A stretch of 64,000 nt of DNA from Rhodoferax sp. (GCF_018780565.1 NZ_JADMJN010000007.1:62001-126000); one strand, 5' to 3'. Shown: positions 28,801-37,978, counted from the stretch's first letter. The notes: generated from the letters alone by a model not told the origin. Program-made: numbers and translations.

Positions 28801-29751
28801 ATGGAGATCCAGTTCATGGGTACGGATTTGACGAATGAGCCGCTGATGCCGGTTGTCGCTGCGCCAGCGGAACCTGCGGAGGAGGTTCGCAGCCCATTCC
28901 TGGTGGCGTTGGGCGAGCGCGTGCGTCTGCTGCGCGCCCGCCAGGGCATGACACGCAAGGCGGTCGCCCAAGCCGCCGAAGTATCGGAGCGGCACTTGGC
29001 CAACCTGGAATACGGCACCGGCAACGCATCCATTCTGGTGCTGCTGCAAGTGGCGCAGGCCCTGCACTGCTCGCTGGCAGAAATGCTGGGAGATATCAGC
29101 ACCTCGTCCCCGGAATGGCTGCTGATCCGGGAACTGCTGGAACATCGCAGCGAGGCCGACCTGCATCGCGCCCGCATCACCCTGAGCGAGATGTTCGGAG
29201 CCGCCGGAAGCGACCACGCGCGCATGTCGCGCATTGCGCTGATTGGCCTGCGTGGCGCCGGCAAATCCACCCTGGGTCAGCGCCTGGCCGACGATCTGGG
29301 CTGGCCCTTCATTGAGCTCAGCCGTGAGATTGAGAAATTTGCCGGCTGCGGCATCAGTGAAATTCACAACCTCTATGGCGCCCATGCCTACCGCCGCTAC
29401 GAACGGCGGGCTCTGGAAGAAGCGATCCAGATTTACCCCGAAGTCGTGATTGCCACCCCCGGCGGCCTGGTGTCGGATTCGGCCAACTTCAACCTGATGT
29501 TGGCTCACTGCTACACCATATGGCTGCAGGCCGATCCGGCCGACCACATGGCCCGCGTCACCGCCCAGGGCGACCTGCGTCCCATGGCCGCCAGCCGGGA
29601 GGCCATGGAAGACCTCAAACGGATTCTGGAGGGCCGCTCGGCCTTCTACTCCAAAGCGGATCTGAGCTTCGACACCAGCAAACACCCGCTGGATGAAAGC
29701 TTTACCGCCCTGCGTGACCGTGTTCGTGGAGATCTGGCCCTGCCCTTGTAA
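28801..29751 (+). CDS. boxR: BoxR: HTH-XRE regulator fused to shikimate-kinase-like domain
   Basis: 316 aa. N-terminal HTH (about 35-95: LGERVRLLRARQGMTRKAVA, VSERHLANLEYG) is followed by a linker and a shikimate-kinase-like domain from about 145, with P-loop IGLRGAGKSTLG. This two-domain form is the BzdR/BoxR family, repressors that release DNA on binding benzoyl-CoA. It lies between the two divergent box units with TGCA-N6-TGCA sites at both ends. Catalytic shikimate kinase activity is not expected. ATG 28816 is an alternative start, with GGAG nine bases upstream. Confidence 0.92.
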   Translation: MEIQFMGTDLTNEPLMPVVAAPAEPAEEVRSPFLVALGERVRLLRARQGMTRKAVAQAAEVSERHLANLEYGTGNASILVLLQVAQALHCSLAEMLGDISTSSPEWLLIRELLEHRSEADLHRARITLSEMFGAAGSDHARMSRIALIGLRGAGKSTLGQRLADDLGWPFIELSREIEKFAGCGISEIHNLYGAHAYRRYERRALEEAIQIYPEVVIATPGGLVSDSANFNLMLAHCYTIWLQADPADHMARVTAQGDLRPMAASREAMEDLKRILEGRSAFYSKADLSFDTSKHPLDESFTALRDRVRGDLALPL

Positions 29752-29789
29752 GTAATCGGGGATTGGGGGAAAAGAGGAAATCCAGAACA

Positions 29790-29858
29790 TGCACAAAAAT
29801 GCATTTGACGAAACTCCAATTCATGCAATATAATTCATACAACATGCACTGAAGTGCA
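29790..29858 (+). promoter_or_regulatory. boxC promoter flanked by two BoxR-type operators
   Basis: TTGACG (29805-29810) and TATAAT (29829-29834) are separated by 18 bp. TGCA-N6-TGCA boxes lie at 29790-29803, just upstream of -35, and 29845-29858, about where transcription would start. A single TGCA at 29824-29827 precedes -10. The layout suits repression by looping or steric block. Confidence 0.72.
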
Positions 29859-29912
29859 TTGGCTTGAACCTTTTACTTTCGATCCCTTCGATTTCCCCGC
29901 ACAGGAGCAGAC

Positions 29913-31571
29913 ATGAGCACTATGACCACTGTGGACTACCAGACGAACCCGTCGCAGTACAAACACTTGAAACTGGCTTTCGACGGGGAGATTGCCACCC
30001 TGTCCATCGACATATCCGAAGACGGCGGCATCCGCCCGGGCTACAAGCTCAAGCTCAACTCCTACGACCTGGGTGTGGACATCGAGTTGTACGACGCGCT
30101 CAACCGCATCCGCTTTGAGCACCCCGAAGTGCGCACCGTGGTGGTGACCAGCCTGAAAGACCGCATCTTCTGCTCGGGCGCCAACATCTTCATGCTGGGG
30201 CTCTCCAGCCATGCCTGGAAAGTGAACTTCTGCAAATTCACCAACGAAACGCGCAACGGCATTGAAGACTCCAGCCGCCACTCGGGTCTGAAGTTCGTCG
30301 CGGCACTCAACGGCGCCTGTGCCGGTGGTGGCTACGAGCTGGCGCTGGCCTGTGACGACATCGTGCTGGTGGACGACCGCTCTTCCACCGTGTCCCTGCC
30401 CGAAGTGCCACTGCTGGGCGTGCTGCCAGGCACCGGTGGCCTGACCCGCGTGACCGACAAGCGCCACGTGCGCCATGACCTGGCCGATATTTTCTGCACT
30501 ACCTCTGAAGGCGTGCGCGGCCAGCGCGCCGTGGATTGGCGTCTGGTGGACGCGATTGCCAAACCCCAGCAATTTGCCCAGGTGGTACGCGAACGCGCTA
30601 TAGCGCTGGCAAACCAAAGCGACCGCCCGGCCAACGCCAAGGGCGTGGCGCTGCCCGCTCTGAAGCGCATGGTGGACGCCGACCGGTTGGCCTACGACCA
30701 TGTGGTGGTGGACATCGACCGTGCCAAACGCACGGCCACTTTCACGGTGAAGGCGCCAGAAGGTGCGCAGCCCACCGATATCGCCGCCATCGAGGCCGCA
30801 GGCGCTGCCTGGTGGCCGCTGCAGATGGCACGTGAACTCGACGATGCGATCCTGAACATGCGCACCAACGAACTGGACACCGGCACCTGGGTGCTCAAGA
30901 CCGCGGGCGATCCCCAGGCCGTGCTGGCTGCCGACGCCACCCTGCTGGCCCACAAAGACCACTGGCTGGTACGCGAGACCATCGGCCTGCTGCGCCGCAC
31001 GCTGGCGCGACTGGACGTATCTTCACGCAGCCTGATTACCCTGATCGAACCCGGCTCCTGCTTTGTCGGCACGCTAGCAGAGTTGGCCTTCTGCGCCGAC
31101 CGTACCTATATGCTGACACTGCCCGATGAGCCCGAGCGCGCGCCGGTGCTGACGCTCAATGAATTCAACTTCGGCTTCTATCCGATGGTGAACGACCAGT
31201 CCCGCCTGGCACGCCGCTTTTACGAAGAAACCGCGCCCATGGAAGCGGCACGCCGCGCTGCCGGCACGGCACTCGATGCCGACGCAGCCGAGGCGCTCGG
31301 TCTGGTAACCGCCGCGCTGGACGACATCGACTGGGCCGACGAAATTCGCCTGGTGCTGGAGTCCCGCGCCGCCATGTCGCCTGACGCCCTGACCGGACTG
31401 GAAGCCAACCTGCGCTTTGCGCAAAAAGAAAACATGGCGACCCGCATCTTCGGCCGTCTGACGGCATGGCAAAACTGGATCTTCAACCGCCCCAACGCGG
31501 TGGGAGAAAAAGGCGCGCTCAAGGTCTATGGCAAGGGCGAGAAAGCCGCCTTTGACATGAACCGCGTTTGA
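29913..31571 (+). CDS. boxC: 2,3-epoxybenzoyl-CoA dihydrolase (benzoyl-CoA-dihydrodiol lyase)
   Basis: 552 aa, an enlarged crotonase-superfamily protein with two related halves. Seen: GGIRPGYKLKLNSYDLGVDIELYDA, FCSGANIFMLG, AALNGACAGGGYELALACDD and GVLPGTGGLTRVTDKR. BoxC cleaves the ring of 2,3-epoxybenzoyl-CoA with release of formate. The start has AGGAG 9 bases upstream; ATG at 29922 is a second choice. First gene of the rightward boxCBA unit, with a well-placed promoter 80 bp upstream. Confidence 0.95.
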   Translation: MSTMTTVDYQTNPSQYKHLKLAFDGEIATLSIDISEDGGIRPGYKLKLNSYDLGVDIELYDALNRIRFEHPEVRTVVVTSLKDRIFCSGANIFMLGLSSHAWKVNFCKFTNETRNGIEDSSRHSGLKFVAALNGACAGGGYELALACDDIVLVDDRSSTVSLPEVPLLGVLPGTGGLTRVTDKRHVRHDLADIFCTTSEGVRGQRAVDWRLVDAIAKPQQFAQVVRERAIALANQSDRPANAKGVALPALKRMVDADRLAYDHVVVDIDRAKRTATFTVKAPEGAQPTDIAAIEAAGAAWWPLQMARELDDAILNMRTNELDTGTWVLKTAGDPQAVLAADATLLAHKDHWLVRETIGLLRRTLARLDVSSRSLITLIEPGSCFVGTLAELAFCADRTYMLTLPDEPERAPVLTLNEFNFGFYPMVNDQSRLARRFYEETAPMEAARRAAGTALDADAAEALGLVTAALDDIDWADEIRLVLESRAAMSPDALTGLEANLRFAQKENMATRIFGRLTAWQNWIFNRPNAVGEKGALKVYGKGEKAAFDMNRV

Positions 31572-31661
31572 ACTGAAATCGTTGTGCTGCAGGTTTCCCG
31601 GTGGGGCCTGTGGCAACCAAAATAGTTATTCCACCGCGGATTTGAACCTGGAGACCATCTC

Positions 31662-33089
31662 ATGTCTGGCATCAACTACAGCGAAAAAATTCCCAATAAC
31701 GTCAACCTGTCGGAAGACCGCACGCTGCAACGCGCGCTGGAACACTGGCAGCCCAACTACCTGAACTGGTGGAAAGACATGGGCCCGGAGGGTTCACAAA
31801 ATTTCGATGTCTACCTGCGCACCGCCGTCAGTGTCGATCCACAAGGCTGGGCCCAGTTCGGCCACGTGAAGATGCCTGATTACCGCTGGGGCATTTTTCT
31901 CAATCCTGGCCAGCAGGACCGAAAAATCCATTTTGGCGACCACATGGGCGAAGCCGCCTGGCAGGATGTGCCCGGCGAACACCGCGCCAACCTGCGCCGC
32001 ATCATCGTCACGCAGGGCGACACCGAGCCGGCATCGGTCGAGCAGCAGCGCCATCTGGGCCTGACCTGCCCCAGCCAGTACGACCTGCGCAACCTGTTCC
32101 AGGTGAACGTGGAAGAAGGCCGCCATCTTTGGGCCATGGTCTACCTGCTGCACAAATACTTCGGTCGTGACGGCCGCGAAGAAGCCGAAGGCCTGCTGGA
32201 GCGCAACAGCGGCAGCGCGGACAACCCCCGCATCCTGCAAGCCTTCAACGAGAAGACGCCTGACTGGCTGAGCTTCTTCATGTTCACCTACTTCACCGAC
32301 CGCGACGGCAAGTTCCAGCTGTGCGCGCTGGCCGAATCCAGTTTCGACCCGCTGGCCCGCACCACCAAGTTCATGCTGACGGAAGAAGCCCACCACATGT
32401 TCGTGGGCGAGTCCGGTGTGGGCCGCGTGATCGCCCGCACCTGCGAAATGATGAACCAGCTCAAAACCGATGACGTGGGCAAGCTGCGCGCCGCCGGGGT
32501 GATCGATCTGCCCACGCTGCAGCGCTACATCAACTTCCACTTCAGCGTCACCATCGACCTGTTCGGTGCCGACCAGTCCAGCAATGCAGCCGCTTTCTAC
32601 AGCTCCGGCCTCAAAGGCCGCTACGAAGAAGGCAAGCGCGTTGACGACCATGTGCTCAAGGGCCAAACCTACAAAGTGCTTGACGTGCAAAACGGGCAAC
32701 TGGTCGAGAAGGAGGTGCCCATGCTCAATGCCCTGAATGAAGTGCTGCGCGACGACTACATCAAGGACTCAATTGGTGGCGTGGACCGCTGGAACCGCCT
32801 GATTGAAAAAGCCGGTATCCCGATGCGCCTGACCGTGCCGCACAAGGCCTTTCACCGCCAGATCGGTACGCTGGCTGGCGTCAAGGTATCGCCCGATGGC
32901 CGCGTCGTGAGCGACGCCGAGTGGAATGCCCGCGTCAATGAATGGCTGCCATCGGCCGATGACCGGGCTTATGTTGGCTCGCTGATGGGCCGTGTGGTGG
33001 AGCCAGGCAAATTTGCCAACTGGATTGCCCCTCCTGTGATGGGTATTAATCGCCAGCCCATAGACTTCGACTACGTTCGATTTAACTGA
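31662..33089 (+). CDS. boxB: Benzoyl-CoA 2,3-epoxidase, di-iron oxygenase subunit
   Basis: 475 aa, usual length. Di-iron helix motifs: NVEEGRHLWAMVYLL and LTEEAHHMFVGESG. It inserts one oxygen atom into benzoyl-CoA to give the 2,3-epoxide, using electrons from BoxA. GGAGA is 7 bases before the start. Spaced 90 bp after boxC and 12 bp before boxA. Confidence 0.96.
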   Translation: MSGINYSEKIPNNVNLSEDRTLQRALEHWQPNYLNWWKDMGPEGSQNFDVYLRTAVSVDPQGWAQFGHVKMPDYRWGIFLNPGQQDRKIHFGDHMGEAAWQDVPGEHRANLRRIIVTQGDTEPASVEQQRHLGLTCPSQYDLRNLFQVNVEEGRHLWAMVYLLHKYFGRDGREEAEGLLERNSGSADNPRILQAFNEKTPDWLSFFMFTYFTDRDGKFQLCALAESSFDPLARTTKFMLTEEAHHMFVGESGVGRVIARTCEMMNQLKTDDVGKLRAAGVIDLPTLQRYINFHFSVTIDLFGADQSSNAAAFYSSGLKGRYEEGKRVDDHVLKGQTYKVLDVQNGQLVEKEVPMLNALNEVLRDDYIKDSIGGVDRWNRLIEKAGIPMRLTVPHKAFHRQIGTLAGVKVSPDGRVVSDAEWNARVNEWLPSADDRAYVGSLMGRVVEPGKFANWIAPPVMGINRQPIDFDYVRFN

Positions 33090-33101
33090 TCTGGAATTTC
33101 C

Positions 33102-34373
33102 ATGGACATGGCCACCGACCTTGCAATCATCAAACAGCATTTGATCGACCCCGAAATCTGTATTCGCTGCAACACCTGCGAATCGATTTGCCCGGTCGGT
33201 GCGATCACGCACGATTCACGCAACTACGTGGTCAAGGCCGACGTCTGCAACCTGTGCATGGACTGCATCGCCCCCTGCCCGACCGGGTCGATCGACAACT
33301 GGCGCATAGTGCCCCGCACCAGCGCCTATGCCATCGAAGACCAGTTGAAGTGGGACGAGCTGCCAGCCGAGTTGTCGGCGGACCAGTTCGCCGCCTTGGG
33401 CGTGACCCCGGACGAACTGGCCCAGCCCACCCCGGCTGCACCGCCACTGTCAGATGTGACCGGTGAAACCCCGTTCAACTCGGCGGCCTATGGCGCTACG
33501 CTGCCCCCGTGGTCGGCTGCGCACCCCTACACCAATCTCTATGATCCCAAGGCACCCACCACGGCTACGGTGGTGGGCAACTTCCAGGTGAACGAGGCCG
33601 GTACCGCCAACGAAACGCACCACATCGTGCTGGACTTTGGGAGCATGCCCTTCCCGGTTCTCGAAGGCCAGTCGATTGGCATCATCCCGCCGGGCACAGA
33701 CGCTGCAGGCAAGCCGCACCATGCAAGGCAATATTCGATCGCCAGCCCACGCAATGGCGAACGCCCCGGCTACAACAACCTGTCGCTCACCGTCAAGCGC
33801 GTCAATGAAGACCACCAGGGACAAGCCGTCAAGGGCGTGTGCTCGAACTACCTGTGCGACCTCAAAGTAGGTGACGTGGTGCAGGTCATCGGGCCCTTTG
33901 GCAGCAGCTTCCTGATGCCGAACCACCCGCGCTCCAGCATCGTGATGATCTGCACCGGCACCGGCAGCGCACCCATGCGCGCCATGACCGAATGGCGACG
34001 CCGCCTGCGCGCATCGGGCAAGTTCGAGGGCGGCAAGCTGATGCTATTTTTTGGTGCCCGCACCCAGCAGGAGTTGCCGTACTTCGGTCCCCTGCAAAAA
34101 CTGCCCAAGGATTTCATCGACATCAACTTCGCTTTTTCGCGCACACCGGGTGCACCGAAACGCTATGTGCAAGATTTGCTGCGCGAACGCGCTGCCGATC
34201 TGATCGAACTGCTGCAAGACGCCAACACCGGCATCTATGTCTGCGGCCTCAAGAGCATGGAAGAAGGCGTGGTGATGGCGCTGCGCGACGTGGCGCAACA
34301 GGCCGGCCTGAATTGGGACACGCTGGGCGCCACGCTCAAGCGTGAAGGTCGCCTGCATCTGGAAACCTACTGA
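33102..34373 (+). CDS. boxA: Benzoyl-CoA 2,3-epoxidase reductase subunit
   Basis: 423 aa. Residues about 19-65 bind two [4Fe-4S] clusters: [12 protein letters not shown] and [12 protein letters not shown]. After a linker, a ferredoxin-NADP+ reductase module follows with [11 protein letters not shown] (FAD) and [12 protein letters not shown] (NADPH) and the C-terminal [12 protein letters not shown]. It passes electrons from NADPH to BoxB. Last gene of boxCBA. Confidence 0.95.
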   Translation: MDMATDLAIIKQHLIDPEICIRCNTCESICPVGAITHDSRNYVVKADVCNLCMDCIAPCPTGSIDNWRIVPRTSAYAIEDQLKWDELPAELSADQFAALGVTPDELAQPTPAAPPLSDVTGETPFNSAAYGATLPPWSAAHPYTNLYDPKAPTTATVVGNFQVNEAGTANETHHIVLDFGSMPFPVLEGQSIGIIPPGTDAAGKPHHARQYSIASPRNGERPGYNNLSLTVKRVNEDHQGQAVKGVCSNYLCDLKVGDVVQVIGPFGSSFLMPNHPRSSIVMICTGTGSAPMRAMTEWRRRLRASGKFEGGKLMLFFGARTQQELPYFGPLQKLPKDFIDINFAFSRTPGAPKRYVQDLLRERAADLIELLQDANTGIYVCGLKSMEEGVVMALRDVAQQAGLNWDTLGATLKREGRLHLETY

Positions 34374-34419
34374 GGCGCAGCGCCACCAACCCTGTATCCT
34401 GTTGCTTTTGGGAGCGATG

Positions 34420-35289
34420 ATGGAAATTGCAGTGCTGGGCATCGGTCTGATGGGTTTCCCTATGGCGCGTCGGCTGTGCGAAGCGGGCCATTCAGTCCAC
34501 GCCTGGAGCCGCACACACCACAAGGCAAGCCGACTCGCCCCCTACGGCGCCACCATCCACGCGCAAGCCGCCGATAGCGTACGCAACGCTGACATCGTCA
34601 TTCTGTTGCTGCCCAACGGCGCTGTCGTCAGCGAAGTCCTCTTGACGCTCGGCGTTGCCCAGGCATTGAAGCCGGATGGGCTGGTCATCGACATGTCATC
34701 TATCCAGCCCAGCGAGGCGCGCGACCATGCAGCCCGATTAAGCGAGCTGGGCCGAGCCCATCTGGACGCACCGGTGTCGGGTGGAACGGTGGGTGCGGAG
34801 CAAGGCACCCTGGCCATCATGGTGGGCGGGAAATCAGCTGATTTTGAACGTGCCCAAGCCGTGTTCCAGGTATTCGGCCGGGCCACGCATGTGGGACCAC
34901 ACGGCACGGGGCAACTCGCCAAACTTGCCAACCAGATGATTGTGGGCGTCACCATCGGCGCCGTGGCCGAGGCTTTGCTGATGTGCGAAAAAGGCGGCGC
35001 CAGCATGGCCAAAGTCAAAGAAGCCATATCCGGCGGCTTTGCCGACAGCCGCATCCTCCAGATTCACGGTCAACGCATGGTGGAGCGCAACTTCACGCAA
35101 CACGGACGCATGTCCGTGCAACTCAATGACCTGCGCAATGCACTCTCCACCGCCGATGAAATCGGCTTTGATGCGCCGGTCACCAAACTGTTTGAAAAGC
35201 TGTACAGCGAAAGCATCGAACACGGCCTGACCGACCTGGACCACGCCGGACTTTTTATCGAACTGGCAAGCCGCAACGGAATGAGTTGA
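34420..35289 (+). CDS. NAD(P)-binding 3-hydroxyisobutyrate dehydrogenase family protein
   Basis: 289 aa from ATG 34420 with GGGAG five bases upstream (ATG 34417 is the alternative). Rossmann start IAVLGIGLMGFPMARRL, substrate loop DAPVSGGTVGAEQGTL and catalytic Lys region GTGQLAKLANQMIVG mark the beta-hydroxyacid dehydrogenase family (GarR/MmsB/tartronate semialdehyde reductase). Which hydroxyacid is oxidised or formed cannot be read from sequence. It follows boxA by 46 bp but need not belong to benzoate metabolism. Confidence 0.85.
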   Translation: MEIAVLGIGLMGFPMARRLCEAGHSVHAWSRTHHKASRLAPYGATIHAQAADSVRNADIVILLLPNGAVVSEVLLTLGVAQALKPDGLVIDMSSIQPSEARDHAARLSELGRAHLDAPVSGGTVGAEQGTLAIMVGGKSADFERAQAVFQVFGRATHVGPHGTGQLAKLANQMIVGVTIGAVAEALLMCEKGGASMAKVKEAISGGFADSRILQIHGQRMVERNFTQHGRMSVQLNDLRNALSTADEIGFDAPVTKLFEKLYSESIEHGLTDLDHAGLFIELASRNGMS

Positions 35290-35378
35290 GCCCACGAATC
35301 TGATAAGATCGAAAGCTTCGCCGAAGCGGCAGATTGGACCCCTCCGATGCTTCCTCTTCATGGCAAATTCTCAAAAGT

Positions 35379-35454
35379 GGGTTCTTAGCTCAGTTGGTAG
35401 AGCAGCGGACTCTTAATCCGTAGGTCGACAGTTCGAATCTGTCAGGACCCACCA
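35379..35454 (+). tRNA. tRNA-Lys (anticodon CTT)
   Basis: A 76-nt cloverleaf including encoded CCA: acceptor GGGTTCT pairs AGGACCC with one T-G pair, D-arm AGCTCAGTTGGTAGAGC, anticodon loop CTCTTAA with CTT at 35412-35414, T-arm CAGTTCGAATCTG. Its 3' 45 nt are duplicated at 39436, where an integrated element ends. The tRNA stays intact on this side of the insertion. Confidence 0.97.
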
Positions 35455-35456
35455 CT
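35410..35456. repeat. attL core, 47-bp direct repeat in tRNA-Lys
   Basis: Begins at the anticodon loop C and ends two bases after CCA. It is identical to 39436-39482. It also encodes the last five codons and stop of the integrase gene on the other strand. Confidence 0.93.
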
Positions 35457-36521
35457 TTCTTCATTGGTAAACAGGCTGTCATGGTCTGTCTCCCTCTGCT
35501 TCAAGCGTAGCCATAGCGTACCTCGAAGTGCATTATCGAGCCGACTGGCAGCAACTTGCAAGCCCTCCGGCGCAACATGCGCGTATCGCTCAACCATCGA
35601 GAGCGTCTTCCATCCTCCCAAACGTTGCAGCTCATGCGTCGGTGTGCCCGCCTGACGGTGCCAAGTGGCAAACGTATGCCGTAGGTCATGCCAGCGGAAA
35701 TTATCGATCCCAGCGCGTATCAGGGCCTCCCGCCATGCCTTGGTGGACACCTGCGTGACTGGCTTTCCCCTGAACGTGAAAACGTGCGTGGGATGCTCTC
35801 CAACTTTCCTTTTGAGCACCTCCACGGCTGCCTCATTCAATGGCACCGGGTGTGCTTTTCCATTCTTGTACTTTTCCGATGGGATGACGGCATGCAGCAA
35901 CTCAAGGTTTATCTCTGACCATTCCAGTTGGCTCACGTTGGCCTGACGCAATCCGGTTGCGACTGAAAAAAGGGCCATGTCCGCTAGATGGGGCGGAAGT
36001 TCGGATAGCAGCTTCGAGAACTCGTCAGGCGTGAGCGAACGAATACGACCGTCCTTCTCTCGGAACAGGGAGACCTTCGGCACCCGGTCAACCCACTCCC
36101 ATTCGTAGCAGGCCTTACGAAGTACCGTGCGGATGACAGCCAGGTATCGATTGGCCGTGCTTTGGGTTGCGATCTTGGCGCGTGTAGCTTTGATCTGATC
36201 AATCAAGGTGCGATCGATTTCGTCAAGGTACTTGCCGCCCAAGACCGAATCCAGCCAACGCAAGATGGATTTGTCACGGTCATGGGTTCGCTTATGGGCC
36301 GACTCGTCAAGGAACTTCAAAACGGCCTCCTCCCACGTCCTGCGAGGTTTGGCGCCGAGCTTGCCTTGCTCCCAACGTTCGGCCTTCAGCCGGTCATGGA
36401 ACTCGGTAGCTTTACGCTTTTCGGCAGTCCCAGTGCTGACCTGTAACGGGCCAGATTCGCCACGGATGGGCGAAAGCTTGACCCACCAATAGGATGAGTC
36501 TTTTCTTCTGTAGAGCGACAT
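35442..36521 (-). CDS. int: Tyrosine recombinase (phage-type integrase)
   Basis: 359 aa. N-terminal arm-type domain MSLYRRKDSSYWWVKLSP, core-binding domain about 60-160, catalytic domain about 170-345. Active-site residues visible: Arg in ATGLRQANVSQLEW, Lys in KNGKAHPVPL, HDLRHTFATW, Trp in LGGWKTL (the second His/Trp position) and Tyr in ERYAHVAPE. It should recombine the 47-bp att core in tRNA-Lys. The stop codon lies within attL, overlapping the tRNA 3' end on the opposite strand. The first 136 bp overlap the xis-like gene in another frame. Confidence 0.95.
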   Translation of the reverse strand: MSLYRRKDSSYWWVKLSPIRGESGPLQVSTGTAEKRKATEFHDRLKAERWEQGKLGAKPRRTWEEAVLKFLDESAHKRTHDRDKSILRWLDSVLGGKYLDEIDRTLIDQIKATRAKIATQSTANRYLAVIRTVLRKACYEWEWVDRVPKVSLFREKDGRIRSLTPDEFSKLLSELPPHLADMALFSVATGLRQANVSQLEWSEINLELLHAVIPSEKYKNGKAHPVPLNEAAVEVLKRKVGEHPTHVFTFRGKPVTQVSTKAWREALIRAGIDNFRWHDLRHTFATWHRQAGTPTHELQRLGGWKTLSMVERYAHVAPEGLQVAASRLDNALRGTLWLRLKQRETDHDSLFTNEESGGS

Positions 36522-36727
36522 TCAGTTCTTTCCTGAGTACCGGCTACAGACACACGCGAGAGCGATTGTGCCACCAGATACTCAACTAACAAAGATTCGA
36601 CAAAGACCCAAGCCCTGCCCACCCTGCAACCCGGGATCACGCCAGTCCGAGCGCGAGTCATCAGGGTTTGCGGGTGGATGTGCAGCAGCTGGGCAGCTTC
36701 ACGTGCATCGAGGACGCGGGTGGTCAT
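36386..36727 (-). CDS. Excisionase/AlpA-like HTH protein
   Basis: 113 aa. Residues 1-50 (LDAREAAQLLHIHPQTLMTRARTG, then VGRAWVFVESLLVEYL) form a MerR-type winged HTH of the kind found in excisionases and AlpA activators. The remaining half overlaps int out of frame and shows no known domain. It starts within the last codons of rep (4-bp overlap), so it is coupled to rep translation. It probably directs excision, or controls the operon. Confidence 0.8.
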   Translation of the reverse strand: MTTRVLDAREAAQLLHIHPQTLMTRARTGVIPGCRVGRAWVFVESLLVEYLVAQSLSRVSVAGTQERTECRSTEEKTHPIGGSSFRPSVANLARYRSALGLPKSVKLPSSMTG

Positions 36728-37566
36728 GGCGCGCCCGCCATATTTGTGAAGCGATCTATCGCGGAATACGGCCCATCAGCCCATCGTTCAGGTAGTGGCC
36801 CATTGGGATACAGGCGCATTCCGGCAGGGTGGAAAACTCGTCGGTACATGGCTTCAAGAACTTCGCCCGTTTCACGCACCACACGACGACCCGCGATGGT
36901 TTGGAGTTGTCCGACTCCAAAGCGCTGTTTGCACCATGAAGGGAGATTGAGCCAAGAGCAGATGCCTCGGGCTTGTTGGGTAAGTCCGCCGAATCCATGA
37001 AGGCGTGCTCCTTTGGGAAACTTGTGAAAAGGGGAAATCTTGGACAGGTACTTCATCAAGTACCCCACGGCGTTTTTGGCAATGACTCGCTGGGTCATGC
37101 CGTGCGGCCACCAGCCCTGCTTGTCAAACTTTGGAAGTTGAATGCGCTTGGGTAGCCAGATCGCCAGGTGATAGTGCAGAGCACCGCGCTTTTGCAGCTC
37201 TGCCACCCAGACATAGCGAAAGGGAACACCCCGCTTTTTGCACCACTTGCGAACGGCCTTTAGGCATCGAGAGATATGGCCCGGTTGCCAGTCACCGACA
37301 CCCCGGTATGTCAGGGTGCAGAACCAGACGTTTTCGCGAAAGCCTTTAGGCGAAGCAAATTGATGAAGGTGACCACAGGCCCAGACGGTACGGCGCAGCC
37401 TGCCGACTCGTCGTTCTTGAACAACGTCATGTTGAAAACTGACTTCCAGAAACGCGGGGTCAGTTGTTTTAGATGGGACAAGCCCTGCGGCTTCGCCGCC
37501 AGCCGCAAGCCCGCTAGCGCATGGCCATGCGGCAGTCGACGAAGAATTGCTGAAGGATGAACCCAC
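36724..37566 (-). CDS. HUH-type rolling-circle replication initiator
   Basis: 280 aa from GTG 37566. The three motifs of rolling-circle Rep proteins appear in order: FCTLTYRG (motif 1), HYHLAIWLP with the His-hydrophobic-His metal site (motif 2), and AVGYLMKYLSK with the candidate nicking tyrosines and Lys (motif 3). The nearest families are replication proteins of filamentous phages and small plasmids. It would nick one strand of the excised circle at an origin and start strand-displacement replication. The first about 60 residues are poorly conserved-looking, so the true start may be downstream. Overlaps the HTH gene by 4 bp. Confidence 0.82.
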   Translation of the reverse strand: MGSSFSNSSSTAAWPCASGLAAGGEAAGLVPSKTTDPAFLEVSFQHDVVQERRVGRLRRTVWACGHLHQFASPKGFRENVWFCTLTYRGVGDWQPGHISRCLKAVRKWCKKRGVPFRYVWVAELQKRGALHYHLAIWLPKRIQLPKFDKQGWWPHGMTQRVIAKNAVGYLMKYLSKISPFHKFPKGARLHGFGGLTQQARGICSWLNLPSWCKQRFGVGQLQTIAGRRVVRETGEVLEAMYRRVFHPAGMRLYPNGPLPERWADGPYSAIDRFTNMAGAP

Positions 37567-37978
37567 GGCGTCACACTTTCAAAAGTGGTGAACGCCGCAC
37601 GGACTGCACACGTCCACCAGGTTGGTGAAGGTGTAGGGCGCAGTCGGGTTAAGTTGGGGGCCCTGTTATGTCTTTCAGTGACTACTTGCTGAAAGGTGCC
37701 CGGGCAATCTTGGGCTAAATGTATGTATGCCTACATCGGGCACTTTACATGCTGACCGAGTATCTTGTCAAGAAGGTAAGGGTACCCCCCCATTCGGGGC
37801 AAGTGGGACAGCCAGGAAGTCGCTTAGTATGCTCGGTTGTATTGACAGCCCCCCGTGTTGCTTGGACGGGGGTGAAGCTCGGGGTAAGACTCTTTTACGA
37901 CATTCCGACTTTAACTACCATCAGGCTTCGTCAATGAATTATGTACGTCGGTCAGTTTAGGTGTGCGAAAGTCAGGGC
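37567..37978. other. Control/origin region of the integrated element (no convincing gene)
   Basis: Three structures stand out. CTTTCAG (37672-37678) pairs with CTGAAAG (37689-37695), followed by the 10-bp palindrome TGCCCGGGCA (37697-37706). CCCCCGT (37850-37856) pairs with ACGGGGG (37866-37872) around a 9-nt loop. CACTTT/AAAGTG (37574-37587) lies just upstream of rep. A rolling-circle origin (dso or sso) may lie here. A short plus-strand reading frame from 37749 runs through the hairpin and has no ribosome site, so it is not called. Confidence 0.5.
37742..37771 (-). promoter_or_regulatory. Candidate promoter of the rep-xis-int operon
   Basis: Minus-strand TTGACA (37766-37771) and TAAAGT (37742-37747) are 18 bp apart, about 180 bp upstream of rep. 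Confidence 0.4.

Noticed and set aside
30596..30610. GCTATAGC in boxC as another repeat copy
   Set aside because: The half sites touch with no 7-nt centre, so it does not share the family geometry.
37719..37937. 72-aa plus-strand frame upstream of the cargo gene
   Set aside because: Runs through hairpins, no ribosome site and no recognisable family; treated as part of the control region.
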